Shown here piece by piece: positions 17,101 to 26,191 of a DNA stretch of 64,000 nt. The stretch's first letter is position 1, and each line of letters opens with the position of its first letter. The stretch is from the NCBI GenBank assembly GCA_913061475.1, contig CAJXUN010000007.1, positions 1-64,000 on the forward strand, written 5' to 3'. This DNA is from an uncultured Colwellia sp. GTDB lineage: Bacteria > Pseudomonadota > Gammaproteobacteria > Enterobacterales > Alteromonadaceae. Under the pieces are notes generated by a model. That model was not told where the DNA came from, did no database searches, and saw only the letters and a list, made by a program, of their open reading frames with translations. Both the position numbers and the translations under genes were made by a program.

Positions 17101-17126
17101 CACCAATTTACTGTTGTAGATTGATG
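17101..17126 (+). repeat. 26-bp direct repeat, copy 2
   Basis: Second copy of the repeat at 15824-15849 (one mismatch). It directly abuts the outer end of the IS256-type remnant, which suggests that it is an old target or element-end sequence. Confidence 0.7.
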
Positions 17127-17149
17127 TTTTTTAGAGGGCGATCAAAATT

Positions 17150-17665
17150 CTGTGTCAGCTTAAATTCTTAAATATCAAGTACGCTGTCTAAACGCCACTC
17201 AAAACAATTCGTTAGTTGAGATAAACAAAGGCTCCAATTGCATATTGGCACTGTCCATATCTCGGCGGCGTTTAATATGCCAACATAAAGCAGCTTAACA
17301 AGCTATTTTCATTCGGGAAAACACCTTTCGCTTTCGTCAGTTTTCTAAACTGCCGACGTACGGCCTCAACAGCGTCTTTCGTATAAATCACTTTGCGAAT
17401 ATGCTCTGGGTACTTGAAGTAAGCCGATAAATTATACCACTTATTACGCTAGGAGTTAATCACCAATAGATAAGAGTTACCCCATCTAACGTCAAGTTCA
17501 TCAAAGGCTAACTCTGCTGCTTTCCTTGTTCGTGCTCGATATATCGTCTTTAAACCCGGGATGTATGCTTTTTGATTTTTAAACGCGGCATACTTCATTG
17601 AGTTCTGTATTTGATGAACGATACATAATTGAATTTCGGTCTCTGATTTGTCATGTCATTCCTGT
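17150..17665 (-). pseudogene. IS256-family transposase remnant (C-terminal part)
   Basis: Reading the minus strand from about 17665 gives EIQLCIVHQIQNSMKYAAF, LDELDVRWGNSYLLVINS-like sequence, then after a TAG (17450s, probably replacing a Trp codon) AYFKYPEHIRKVIYTKDAVEAV and FRKLTKAKGVFPNENSLLKL. These are hallmark blocks of the C-terminal half of IS256-family (MULE-like) transposases. The N-terminal half is absent. A sequence resembling an IS256 end (AAATTCTGTGTCAGC) follows at about 17145. The element is dead. Confidence 0.8.
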
Positions 17666-18195
17666 TTTTACTAGCTTACTAAAATGACAAAGGTTTTTGA
17701 ACACTATCGGTTTTTATGTTTAACTCGCCTTTAATTACACTAATTTGAGTTGTTTTTTAAGTAGCTGACACCAACTAATCAGATGTCCTATTTCATAAAC
17801 CTTTCCATAGTCGTAATTTTTACTTATTTTGGCATTAATTCTCTTTACAATATCCAGCCATTGTTCAATCAAGCGTTTTGTCTTGATGTTGGTATTTATG
17901 TAAGTTATTAATAATTATGTGCTCATGAAAATACATCATTATTAATAACTTAACAATTAATGCAGTGTACTAATTGTTTTTATCAGTTGAAAGACTAGGT
18001 GTTTTCTGAATTATACCAAATCAGATTATCCATATAGTGTTTTTCAGCAAAAGCTAGTTATATGAGTAATTATTAGGCTTATATTTACTTTTACAATGGT
18101 GAGTTATCTGAATATGCTCCAGAGAGCGTTAATGGCCATTGATAACTTAGTATATGAATTGGTTATATTAAAGAAAGAGCTTATAAAAAATCATA
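17666..18195. other. Gene-free stretch after IS256 remnant
   Basis: No complete gene is seen. On the minus strand, about 17735-17905 encodes an open stretch of roughly 55 residues containing QWLDIVKRINAKISKNYDYGKVYEI and ending in a stop. It has no plausible start codon and looks like the tail of a lost protein. The remainder is AT-rich non-coding sequence. Confidence 0.4.
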
Positions 18196-18233
18196 AAAAG
18201 GCCTTGAATCGTTTTATTATTCAAGGCCTTTTG
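18196..18233 (-). terminator. Terminator of the TonB-dependent receptor gene
   Basis: A strong stem (AAAAGGCCTTGAAT / ATTCAAGGCCTTTT) with a nine-base loop. On the minus strand it is followed by a U-rich stretch, so it serves the receptor gene that ends at 18356. Confidence 0.75.
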
Positions 18234-18355
18234 AAATATTTTATTTAAAGTTGACAGTTAAGTAAAATGTCTACTAGAGTACAAGACCCAAATTAACAGA
18301 TACCTTTTGTAGAGTTGGCATATGCCAAGTTTTAATAATTAAAACTAATTTACGA

Positions 18356-20623
18356 TTATTCAAAATTATAACTAAAGCTTAATGCTATTTCTCTTGGTGC
18401 GGCTGAGCTACCAAATGCATAAGGTTGTCCACCAGGTACGGGAATACCAAAACTTAACACCGCTTCTTCAGTTAAATTACGTCCAATCAAGCTAATTGAG
18501 TAGTCATCACCTGAACTTAGTTTCAATGAGGCGTTCACCAGTGTATAAGCATCCTGTTTAACCTCTTCATCGAGCTCTTGGCTGCCATAATATTCACTAG
18601 AATATGCAACATTAATTAATGTAGATAGCTCCCAGTCACCGTCAAGTTCCATGATATATTGAGCAAAGACATTACCTTTATGTTCAGGTGCAAAGATTAA
18701 CGGCTGACCACTAATATCACAGTTACCACCAACACCTATTTTGCAACCAGCTAAACCAAAAGAGTCATAAGTTGCATCAGTGTATGCATAGGCTCCGCCA
18801 AAACTCAAATCACCTGTCGCATACCAATTCCAATCAATTTCAATACCCTGACTCGTAACCTCTGCGGCATTTTGAACGACAAAACAAAAAGCACCTTCAC
18901 CACATTCAGTATCAGTGCCAACACGCGCTACTTGTAAATCATCCATTTGCATATGAAACATAGCAACATTGATATCTAAGTTTTGATCAAATAATACTGT
19001 CTTAATGCCAATTTCATTCATAGTTGATTCTTCAGAATTGAATTCAACATTATTACCTGATTTAATAGATAAGCGGTCACTGAAACCACCAGTTTTATGA
19101 CCTTGAGCATAGGTGTAATATAGATTTAAGTCGTTTTCAGCTTGCCATGTTAGATTAAAGGATGGCGTAAATTTGCTTTCACTTCTTGATGCAGCAGGAA
19201 AATCTACCTCAGTTAATACATTATCAGAATAATATTCGCTAGCTCGATAAATAAAATCAAAATCTTTATCTTCTGTACTAAAACGGCCACCAAAGCTAGC
19301 GGTTACATCTGATGTGAAGTGCCATCGTAACTGGCCAAATAGAGCCGCCGTTTTAGTATCTAATGTCCAATTTTCATCGCGGTCAAATTTCGGTCCACCA
19401 CCCGCTAGCAGTGGGATATTAAAATGATCACCTTGATCTCTTGCCATCTCAACGCTATCTAAATATAAACCTACGATGTAATCAAATTTTTCACCTGGTT
19501 CCGCGGTAGAGGTGATACGAAATTCTTCACTGATACTTGTGTAGTCTTCAATACGCGTTGCTTGGAAAGCACCCCCAAGAATACCTACGTCAACGGAGAC
19601 AAATTGATCATGATAACCATATGTTTGGTAACCAGTAATTGACGTCAATGTTGCAAAACCTAGGTCATGCTCAACTTCAAGTGTCATGTTTTGATAATCT
19701 TGTTCACGTCCTGGACAAAAGTTATTCGCTTCTTCAGCATTACAATCGAGATCACCTTCCCAATTTAAGGTATCTTCAAAACCTGGAGATTTTACTACGT
19801 ATTTGTCGTATTGAGCTGGATTTCTATTACGATCAAACCCGAGGATTTCCATTGAAATTTGCCCTTCAGTTTCATACTCTGAATACTCTAATTTAAGTTT
19901 TACATCAGTGTCAGCACTTGCTTCCCATGCAAATGTGGTACGTATACTATAATCTTTACGATCAGAGCCATTTGGTCCATCTAAGCGATTAATAACATAG
20001 CCGTCTGCATCACGATGCCTTATGGCAACTCTCGCATTAACATCATCGGTAAGTGCACCTGATATAAAACCTTCTAATTCGTAAAAATTTCCGGTAGTGC
20101 TATAACCACCGTAACTTCCTTTAATATTTGCTTCAAAATAATCAGTTGGCTCATTACTCTTTACAACTAATGCACCTGCGACAGTATTTTTACCAAATAA
20201 TGTTCCTTGTGTACCACGTAATACTTGTAAGCTTTCAACATCCATGAAGCCGAGAGAACTAGTAGTTGCACGGCCCATATAGACACCATCAACAAAAGTT
20301 CCTACAGATTGCTCAATGATTTGTGATATACCTGAGCCTAATCCCCTGACATAAAGATTAGGTAGAATAGGGTCACTTGAAAACTCAAAATTGGGTATAA
20401 AAGTAGAAGCATCTCTAATATCAACTACGGCCAAGGCTTCTAAATCTTCAGAACTCATCACTGCCACAGAAACAGGGACCTCTTTAATGCTTTCAACCCT
20501 TTTGGTTGCAGACACAATGATTTTTTCAATCTTATCATATTGTTCTTCACTTTCTTGAGCATAAATAGGCACTGAATGCAGTACAGATGCAATGGCTATA
20601 GCAATAGGTGTAAATTTCTTCAT
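18356..20623 (-). CDS. TonB-dependent outer-membrane receptor
   Basis: 755 aa from the ATG at 20623, which has a GGGGAG Shine-Dalgarno; an in-frame ATG 30 bases upstream is less likely. There is a signal peptide (residues 1-22, ending IYAQ), a TonB-box-like segment (KIEKIIVSATKR, about 30-41), a plug domain with NLYVRGLGSG and VFVDGVYMGR-type motifs followed by QVLRGTQGTLFGKNTVAGAL (about residues 110-155), and a 22-strand-type barrel ending in SFSYNFE. The family moves scarce or bulky ligands across the outer membrane using TonB energy. This branch, with FGKNTVAGA plugs, is frequent in marine and sphingomonad genomes. The ligand is unknown; aromatic or lignin-derived compounds are possible given the cluster. 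Confidence 0.9.
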   Translation of the reverse strand: MKKFTPIAIAIASVLHSVPIYAQESEEQYDKIEKIIVSATKRVESIKEVPVSVAVMSSEDLEALAVVDIRDASTFIPNFEFSSDPILPNLYVRGLGSGISQIIEQSVGTFVDGVYMGRATTSSLGFMDVESLQVLRGTQGTLFGKNTVAGALVVKSNEPTDYFEANIKGSYGGYSTTGNFYELEGFISGALTDDVNARVAIRHRDADGYVINRLDGPNGSDRKDYSIRTTFAWEASADTDVKLKLEYSEYETEGQISMEILGFDRNRNPAQYDKYVVKSPGFEDTLNWEGDLDCNAEEANNFCPGREQDYQNMTLEVEHDLGFATLTSITGYQTYGYHDQFVSVDVGILGGAFQATRIEDYTSISEEFRITSTAEPGEKFDYIVGLYLDSVEMARDQGDHFNIPLLAGGGPKFDRDENWTLDTKTAALFGQLRWHFTSDVTASFGGRFSTEDKDFDFIYRASEYYSDNVLTEVDFPAASRSESKFTPSFNLTWQAENDLNLYYTYAQGHKTGGFSDRLSIKSGNNVEFNSEESTMNEIGIKTVLFDQNLDINVAMFHMQMDDLQVARVGTDTECGEGAFCFVVQNAAEVTSQGIEIDWNWYATGDLSFGGAYAYTDATYDSFGLAGCKIGVGGNCDISGQPLIFAPEHKGNVFAQYIMELDGDWELSTLINVAYSSEYYGSQELDEEVKQDAYTLVNASLKLSSGDDYSISLIGRNLTEEAVLSFGIPVPGGQPYAFGSSAAPREIALSFSYNFE

Positions 20624-20653
20624 GTGAACTCCCCATGTTTTTATGAATTTCAT

Positions 20654-21154
20654 ATTTTAATTATTTTTTTGCACATAAAGGTTAACTAGACAAAAATGTT
20701 ATACCCAATGAGAAAAGGTAAAACATCCATCAATTAAATTTATATGAAAATATCTTAGTAAAAGAGTACAGGACACTTCATTTCATTTTTAAAATAAAAG
20801 GCGACGGGATATTTTTGGTGAATTGTCTGTAATTAATTGTATTTTTATTCACTGAGGCTGCTTCATACCAAGGTAATTAAATGCGTGATCAAAATTCAAT
20901 GATGATAAAGGTTCAAGTTCAAGGCATGTGATAGAGTAATAGCTAACTATGGGGTTTGAACATAATGCAGAAATTGGATATTTAGATTATTTTAAGATGC
21001 TCAATAAATTAGTCCGTTTGGTATTAGCTAATGATTGATATGTTTATTAATTGAAGTAATAGTTTTTCATATGCAAACAAATAATATTCTTTATCTTTTT
21101 TCTAATTAATAATTGATAATATTTTAGTCTTTTTCACAGAGAAGTATTAAAATT
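20654..21154. other. Intergenic region, divergent promoters
   Basis: About 500 bp of very AT-rich sequence between the leftward receptor and the rightward secreted protein. No gene or strong hairpin was seen. It presumably holds both promoters. Confidence 0.4.
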
Positions 21155-21751
21155 ATGACAACTATCATTAACATTTATTCATTCGTTTTCTTGGTAGTAT
21201 TACCATCATTTTTATTAAACGTTTCTGCAGAAACTATTCATAAGGCATATGAAATGCCTGTTCTCTTTGATAAGAATACGCCACAACAATTTGGTACCCA
21301 CCTAAACGGACCAGGGGATAACTACAGATATACTTTTATTCTTCAAGATCAGTATGCAAAAAGTGATAAATACAGAATAAGTAAAGCTACTTTTGGTGTG
21401 CATATATTAGATGGGGATTATCATAAAGATACGGGTGATAGCACACCTGAGTGGGGGAAAATCATAATGGATGGAGAGGCAAGAAAATGGATTACACTAC
21501 CTTTTTTGGATAAGAACTACAAATTAAATAAAACTTCAACTTTATCTAAATTTTATGAAATAGAAAGTGATATGGAAAACGATGGTCTTCCTCCTTATAT
21601 ATTTGAAGTGACAGACTTAATACAAGACCATAATTTACGAATTGAAATAACTAACCTAAGAAAAGACGGTAGCATTTCTGGCACTTCTCCTTTCGGTGGC
21701 TTCCAAGTACTTAGAGTTGGGCTTCACGTTTGGTGGGAAAAAATTGAATAA
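21155..21751 (+). CDS. Secreted protein of unknown function
   Basis: 198 aa with a Sec signal peptide (FVFLVVLPSFLLNVSA, cleavage about residue 25). The mature part is hydrophilic and beta-rich, with aromatic clusters (GPGDNYRYTFILQDQY, TPFGGF-like SPFGGFQVLRVGLHVWWEKIE at the C-terminus). No cysteines are evident in the mature protein. I do not recognise the family. It is a single gene between the TonB receptor and an IS3 remnant, and its AT-rich composition is like the rest of this zone. Confidence 0.6.
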   Translation: MTTIINIYSFVFLVVLPSFLLNVSAETIHKAYEMPVLFDKNTPQQFGTHLNGPGDNYRYTFILQDQYAKSDKYRISKATFGVHILDGDYHKDTGDSTPEWGKIIMDGEARKWITLPFLDKNYKLNKTSTLSKFYEIESDMENDGLPPYIFEVTDLIQDHNLRIEITNLRKDGSISGTSPFGGFQVLRVGLHVWWEKIE

Positions 21752-21809
21752 GCTAATTTACACTTTTCCATCTAAATAGTGTTTTTAAAGGAAGTTTTGG
21801 CCTAAATTA

Positions 21810-22053
21810 TTAAGCAGCTTCTTTATATTGCTCTGAATTTAACACCTCAGAATCTATTGGCTTCCAGCTTTTCTCTTCTTTCGAGCATCGCTCTGGATGT
21901 TCATTGTTGTCCCATAAAAAACTCTATGACCCACTATAGTGCTTCTTCTAAAGATTTAAAACGACGAGGATAATATTTTACTGTTCTAAACAGTGATTCT
22001 GAATACGGGATATCATTATTCGCCATTGAACTGCCTCGTGAGGTATTAACTTA
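21810..22053 (-). pseudogene. IS3-family transposase remnant (C-terminal end)
   Basis: The minus strand reads LTSRGSSMANNDIPYSESLFRTVKYYPRRFKSLEEAL then a TAG, and continues in a shifted frame to NSEQYKEAA and a stop. The block with NPYSE-like NDIPYSESLFRTVKY is typical of the DDE integrase core of IS3-family OrfB near its C-terminus. Only the last ~80 codons remain, with a stop and a frameshift. Confidence 0.75.
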
Positions 22054-22157
22054 CCGTTCCCTGATTTAATTGAGACGAAAAATAGTTACACAGAGGGGGT
22101 AGCGTAAATAAAAAAAAATTTCATCATTAACTCTCTTATTCAATAAATAATAAAAGC

Positions 22158-22189
22158 AAAGATACCGCGTCGCAAGAGGCGATATCTTT
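22158..22189 (-). terminator. Terminator after SnoaL-like paralog B
   Basis: A near-perfect hairpin (AAAGATACCGC / GCGATATCTTT, one G-U pair on the minus strand) lies 18 bases after the stop of the leftward gene. The trailing T run on the minus strand is short. Confidence 0.55.
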
Positions 22190-22206
22190 TAAAATCATAC
22201 GATTAA

Positions 22207-23070
22207 TTATAAATTACCAAATTTACCGTTAGTATTCTTCCATTGTTCTTTTGGAATAATGGTTTCCATTACGTCCCAATGTTCAACAATTTTTCCATTC
22301 TCAACGCGAAATAAATCGTAAAATGAAGTTGCTTTATTAGCAAAAAATCCTTCACTGATACTCAGTACAAAATTACCTTCGCCCAGTACTTTATGATTTG
22401 TGGTGTATACCATTTTAATACCGTTTTTAGCCATTGCTTCTAATGCTTGGCCTAAGCCTGATAAACCGTCAGCTATCATGGTATTGTGTTGATAGTAATT
22501 ATCGCCATCAAAAAATGAACTTAATTTATCAAATTGAGCTTTAACTAAAATGGTATCAACAAAGTTCGCAACTAAGGCCTTATTCTCTTCTGTTTTATCT
22601 AAATCTGTAACTTGTGTTGGACCATCTATTTGAGTGCGACCACTTGGATTAGGTTGTACCGATTTCTCATCTAAGTTATCCCAGTGTTCAACAATTAAAC
22701 CGTCTTCAAATTTAAATAGATCAAAGCCAATTTTAGGACCAAAAAAGTTGTAGTCAGTGTGAGTGAAAACATAGTCGCCATCACTAAATGAACGTACAAC
22801 ATTCACCTTGGCACTATTTTTAGGTAATGCTTGTAAAACAGCACCAAAGCCAGCTAATCCATCACCAACGGCTAAATTGTGCTGAGTGTATTTTGTTGGG
22901 TTTACATAACCCACTGCTGTTTGATCACCTGTTTCAATACTGTTAAGTAAGGCAACGGTTTTTTCTTGATTTGATAAGTTCATAATATTACTCGAATTTG
23001 AAGGAGTGGTTCCAAAGGCTGTTACTGAAAACAGTGTGACAGTTAGTATCGTTAATAGCTTTATTTTCAT
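22207..23070 (-). CDS. SnoaL-like double-domain exported protein (paralog B)
   Basis: 287 aa with a Sec signal peptide (LLTILTVTLFSVTAFGT, cleavage about residue 20) but, unlike paralog A at 16015, no lipobox. It has two NTF2/SnoaL-like domains, each carrying a QHN motif (KYTQHNLAVGDGLAGF, YYQHNTMIADGLSGL) and a VEHWD motif. Much of the first domain is near-identical to paralog A, including FTHTDYNFFGPKIGFD. It lies 88 bp downstream of an AraC-type regulator on the same strand, which may control it. The pair differs in anchoring (lipoprotein versus soluble), the same split seen in the MoaF-like pair. Confidence 0.8.
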   Translation of the reverse strand: MKIKLLTILTVTLFSVTAFGTTPSNSSNIMNLSNQEKTVALLNSIETGDQTAVGYVNPTKYTQHNLAVGDGLAGFGAVLQALPKNSAKVNVVRSFSDGDYVFTHTDYNFFGPKIGFDLFKFEDGLIVEHWDNLDEKSVQPNPSGRTQIDGPTQVTDLDKTEENKALVANFVDTILVKAQFDKLSSFFDGDNYYQHNTMIADGLSGLGQALEAMAKNGIKMVYTTNHKVLGEGNFVLSISEGFFANKATSFYDLFRVENGKIVEHWDVMETIIPKEQWKNTNGKFGNL

Positions 23071-23158
23071 GTTGTTTTCTCAGTTGATTAGCTTGAATTA
23101 ATGATACGTTGCGTGTAAATATTAAACAGGTTAGTTAAGTCCTTAAAATGGTAAATAT

Positions 23159-24118
23159 CTAACCTTTTATAAATTTTTTAAATTGAGTAGGTGTAAGTAA
23201 TGTATGTTTTTTAAAATACTTCACAAAGTTAGTAACTTCATCAAAACCAAAGGCATATGCGAGTTGCTGTATTTGAATGTTATCAACAGCAAGTTGGCGT
23301 TTGGCTTCTAAAATTGTATGTGCATCAATAAGTTGCTTGGCGGTTTGATTACTTGCCAACTTGCAAATTTGATTTAAGGCTTTATAGGTAATATTTAGTA
23401 CTTTTGCGTATTGAGTAGCTTCTCTTGTTTTCTTAAAGTTCAGCTCTATATTTTTGATAAACAGTAAAAATATTTTGCTTCTTGACTCACTAATATATTG
23501 AGTATTCTCTTTTGGACGTGCATCAATTAATTTTGTTAATAATGTTGCTAACATTAATTGTAATAGGTGTGAACTCGGCTCTAGATTATCTTGCTCTTTT
23601 TCAATTTCAGATAAGAACACTTCACAGCTTTCATTTAACAACGGTGTCAATTTAAATGTAGGTGAATAATTATTACTTAAATGACTGGGAGAAAATATTG
23701 AGAGCCTCATATTAGAAAGTAGTGCATCTAAAAAGCCATCAGTGAAAATGATCAGTTTTCCTTGGGGTTTATTAACATGATCAAATGCTTGTATTTGATT
23801 CTTATTAATAAAAATGACACTGCTTGACTGTACAGGGTAATGATTAAAATCAATAAAATGTGAGCCTACGCCATCGGTAATATATAAAAAACAATTAAAG
23901 TTACAACGATGAGGTAAAGCCGAATACTTTTGCTGCGTAGCAGATCTGTTGTAAAGTTCTTGTAATTCAAGTACCTCTACGCCGACATCTTTATGGGTAA
24001 CTGGTTTAAATTGAATACTTGGGATTTTCATGTCATTAATATTATTCACTACAGCAATCTCTTGATCAGCATAATGCAATTTTTTATTAAAGATAAAGCA
24101 CTTAATAGCATTATTCAT
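23159..24118 (-). CDS. AraC-family transcriptional regulator
   Basis: 319 aa. The N-terminal half is a cupin-like effector-binding domain (HRCNFNCFLYITDGVGSHFIDF, about residues 65-90). The C-terminal ~100 residues hold the double-HTH AraC DNA-binding domain, with ILEAKRQLAVDNIQIQQLAYAFGFDEVTNFVKYFKKHTLLTPTQFKKF as its recognisable end. It is transcribed in the same direction as the SnoaL-like gene downstream. The ligand is unknown. There is no sign of frame damage despite the surrounding IS debris. Confidence 0.85.
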   Translation of the reverse strand: MNNAIKCFIFNKKLHYADQEIAVVNNINDMKIPSIQFKPVTHKDVGVEVLELQELYNRSATQQKYSALPHRCNFNCFLYITDGVGSHFIDFNHYPVQSSSVIFINKNQIQAFDHVNKPQGKLIIFTDGFLDALLSNMRLSIFSPSHLSNNYSPTFKLTPLLNESCEVFLSEIEKEQDNLEPSSHLLQLMLATLLTKLIDARPKENTQYISESRSKIFLLFIKNIELNFKKTREATQYAKVLNITYKALNQICKLASNQTAKQLIDAHTILEAKRQLAVDNIQIQQLAYAFGFDEVTNFVKYFKKHTLLTPTQFKKFIKG

Positions 24119-24416
24119 AGTTTAACAAAGTAACTTTATATTCAGCAATAATACAGGATAACCGCAAATATCATTATCATTAACTTATATTTTTTGAACC
24201 CAATAGATAGGTTAAAACCGTTTTTATTTCTCGAGGTGCTTCTAACACAGTGAGCTCATAAGTAATTTACCAGTGTACTTTTATAAACATTGTTTATGGT
24301 GCGTTTCAAGTTTGTAATCTTGAGTATTAAGTCTGTAACGCAGAACACGATAAAGAGTTAATGTTTGAGATGCAACAGAAGTAGTTGGCTTTCTAAAGCG
24401 GTTTGGGGGCGAATGT
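24119..24416. other. Intergenic region between AraC gene and IS element
   Basis: No gene is visible. It holds the AraC gene promoter on its left side and then meets the left inverted repeat of the IS1111-type element. Confidence 0.4.
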
Positions 24417-24428
24417 ATGGTCCGCCTC
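24417..24428. repeat. Subterminal inverted repeat of IS1111-type element (3' side)
   Basis: ATGGTCCGCCTC, the exact reverse complement of 25713-25724. Confidence 0.85.
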
Positions 24429-24644
24429 AATATTGCAAGTAATAATATCGATAACGTAGTTGGTTTGCGCTAATGTATTCGGAGTCTTTTTGGGTTACCA
24501 ATATATTAGCCCCAGCTCCACGATGAGATCCGCGCTAGATTGTCCTCAAAAGCGCCAAAGCACACTTATAAAGTTGCTGTTCCGCCCCACAGGTCTTCAA
24601 TCCAGTGGTCTAACCGTTGTGTCATCTTTATCATCATTTGCAAA
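24429..24644 (-). ncRNA. Predicted seek/bridge guide RNA region of the IS1111-type element
   Basis: In IS1111-group elements the target-specifying guide RNA is encoded in the non-coding segment downstream of the transposase, whereas in the IS110 group it lies upstream. Here the upstream non-coding part is only about 43 bases and the downstream one about 216, so the guide RNA is expected on the minus strand in this interval. No RNA fold was computed; the call rests on element architecture. Confidence 0.5.
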
Positions 24645-25667
24645 TCAGGCTTGCACTCTAACTTCGAATGCTTGTTTGGTTGAAAGTACCGACCATGCGA
24701 TACGTGCTAGTTTGTTCGCTAAAGCGACTACTACGACGTTAAATGGTTTTCTCGATAATAATTCTAATATCCAATTTCCGAAAATAGCTACAGCTTTTTC
24801 AGGCCTAACAAGAACAGCTCTTGCACCCTGAACGAATAATTCACGTAAGCCTTTATTCCCTCGTTTGCTTATACCTAGTAATGTAGGCTTTCCTCCCGTT
24901 GTAAACTGACGAGGCACCAAGCCAATCCAGGCGGCTAAGTGCCTCCCATTTTTGAAATCAGCAACGTTACTTATATCAGATAAGCAACGACTAGCGGTTA
25001 GAACTCCCACTCCAGGGACCGTTTTGAGTAGTTGAGCTCGTTCATCGTTGTTCACAATTTCTTTGAGCTTTTTATCTTGAGTTAAAATAAGTTGATTAAG
25101 TTTTAGGTAAAAGTCATGGTGGTCTCTTAATTCTAAAAGCAACATTGGTGGTATTGGCTCGCCATGCTCAGCTAGCCATTGGAATAATGTTTTCATTTTT
25201 GCATGAGATTTTGGAAAAGCCATGCCAAACTCTAATAAAATTGATCCGATACGCGACATACATGCCGTTCTGTCTTTTAGATAGCTTGAGCGTATTCGTT
25301 GAATGACTGATATCACTTGAGATGATTCAGTTTTAACGCTGACAAAACGCATAGTTGGGCGAGTCGCTGCTTCAGCTATGGCGTCAGCATCAATGAAATC
25401 ATTTTTGTTTGTTTTGACATATGGCTTAACATACTGCGGCGGTATGAGTAGTACTTTATGTCCAAACTCTTGGCACTTTCTTGCTAACCAATGAGAGCCA
25501 CCACAAGCTTCCATAGCAATAGTTGTTATCTCTGAAATAGAAAGAAATTGAATTAGTTTCGGACGACTAAATTTTTTGCGATAAACCTCTTGTCCAGATA
25601 AGTCATGGCCAACAAGGTGAAAGGTAGATTTTCCTATATCAATTCCAAGAATGTTAATAGTAGACAT
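24645..25667 (-). CDS. IS110/IS1111-family transposase
   Basis: 340 aa from the ATG at 25667 (Shine-Dalgarno GAGGAG); an in-frame ATG 15 bases earlier would put the start in front of the ribosome site. The N-terminal RuvC-like DEDD domain shows Asp10 (ILGIDIGKS), Glu53 (AMEACGGSHW) and Asp90/Asp93 (KNDFIDADA). The C-terminal Transposase_20 domain has the helix-hairpin-helix-like VPGVGVLTASRCL (about 217-229) and the catalytic Ser in LLGISKRGNKGLR (about residue 267). Both domains are complete and uninterrupted, so the element may be active. Confidence 0.93.
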   Translation of the reverse strand: MSTINILGIDIGKSTFHLVGHDLSGQEVYRKKFSRPKLIQFLSISEITTIAMEACGGSHWLARKCQEFGHKVLLIPPQYVKPYVKTNKNDFIDADAIAEAATRPTMRFVSVKTESSQVISVIQRIRSSYLKDRTACMSRIGSILLEFGMAFPKSHAKMKTLFQWLAEHGEPIPPMLLLELRDHHDFYLKLNQLILTQDKKLKEIVNNDERAQLLKTVPGVGVLTASRCLSDISNVADFKNGRHLAAWIGLVPRQFTTGGKPTLLGISKRGNKGLRELFVQGARAVLVRPEKAVAIFGNWILELLSRKPFNVVVVALANKLARIAWSVLSTKQAFEVRVQA

Positions 25668-25712
25668 GATGATTCTCCTCATTTAATAGTCTGCCCTAAG
25701 TATAGATTAGGG

Positions 25713-25724
25713 GAGGCGGACCAT
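25713..25724. repeat. Subterminal inverted repeat of IS1111-type element (5' side)
   Basis: GAGGCGGACCAT, exact partner of 24417-24428, 45 bases upstream of the transposase start. Confidence 0.85.
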
Positions 25725-25804
25725 CTCATTAGCGCCATCGACGTAATGGTCTAAATTTATTTAAAACTTAAATCATTCCAATGTCTGCTTTAGGGATTTG
25801 AGAT

Positions 25805-26191
25805 CTAACGACATGTAAATATTTTAAGCATAATTTCAGTTGTGAATAGATGTACGAATGTTTTATAAGTGCTTTTAATTCCACGATGGTTATCTTTTCT
25901 AAAGCCAGCAATCGTTTTAAAGTCTGGAGATAAACGTTCCGTGAGCCACATAAGTTCAACATTACGTTGTGTTTCTCGCTCTAGACATCGTGACGACTGA
26001 ATTCTGTTTAAATAACCATAGCTACAAATCTTGAGTAATATGGCGGGATGATAACCAGGTCGGCCAGTTGCTTTAGATTGAACACCTTTGAAACCAAGGT
26101 TTTCTAAATCTAAACCATCGACAAAATCGTCAAGCATTTCTGGAAAAAGGGTTACTTGGAAGCGAGATGAACCTTTAATATTACGTGACAT
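25805..26191 (-). pseudogene. IS1182-family transposase, N-terminal fragment
   Basis: 128 codons beginning MSRNIKGSSRFQVTLFPEMLDDFVDGLDLENLGF and containing GRPGYHPAILLKICSYGYLNRIQSSRCLERETQRNVELMWL and LSPDFKTIAGFRKDN. These are the conserved N-terminal (DUF772) blocks of IS1182-family transposases, normally about 450 aa. Similarity fades after residue ~112 and a stop follows, so the DDE catalytic core is missing. The IS1111-type insertion lies about 80 bases beyond the broken end. Confidence 0.8.

Larger units (their letters stand above)
24410..25731 (-). mobile_element. Intact IS110-family element, IS1111 group
   Basis: About 1.3 kb bounded by perfect 12-bp inverted repeats, ATGGTCCGCCTC at 24417-24428 and GAGGCGGACCAT at 25713-25724. 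Inverted repeats just inside the ends are the mark of the IS1111 group within IS110; the exact tips lie a few bases outside them and cannot be fixed from one copy. The element has a single full-length transposase gene on the minus strand, 43 bases from its upstream repeat. A long non-coding part of about 216 bases lies between the stop codon and the downstream repeat. It inserted beside an IS1182 remnant. Confidence 0.85.

Noticed and set aside
16907-17119. 70-codon plus-strand frame after the SnoaL-like gene
   Set aside because: It spans the hairpin at 16926-16959 and part of the direct repeat, has no Shine-Dalgarno and no recognisable features.
15821-17126. Possible CRISPR array from the repeated 26-bp sequence
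   Set aside because: Only two copies, 1.25 kb apart, with a gene between them; no regular spacers and no cas genes.
24460-24831. 123-codon plus-strand frame across the end of the IS element
   Set aside because: Antisense to the transposase 3' end and the predicted guide-RNA segment; no start signal.
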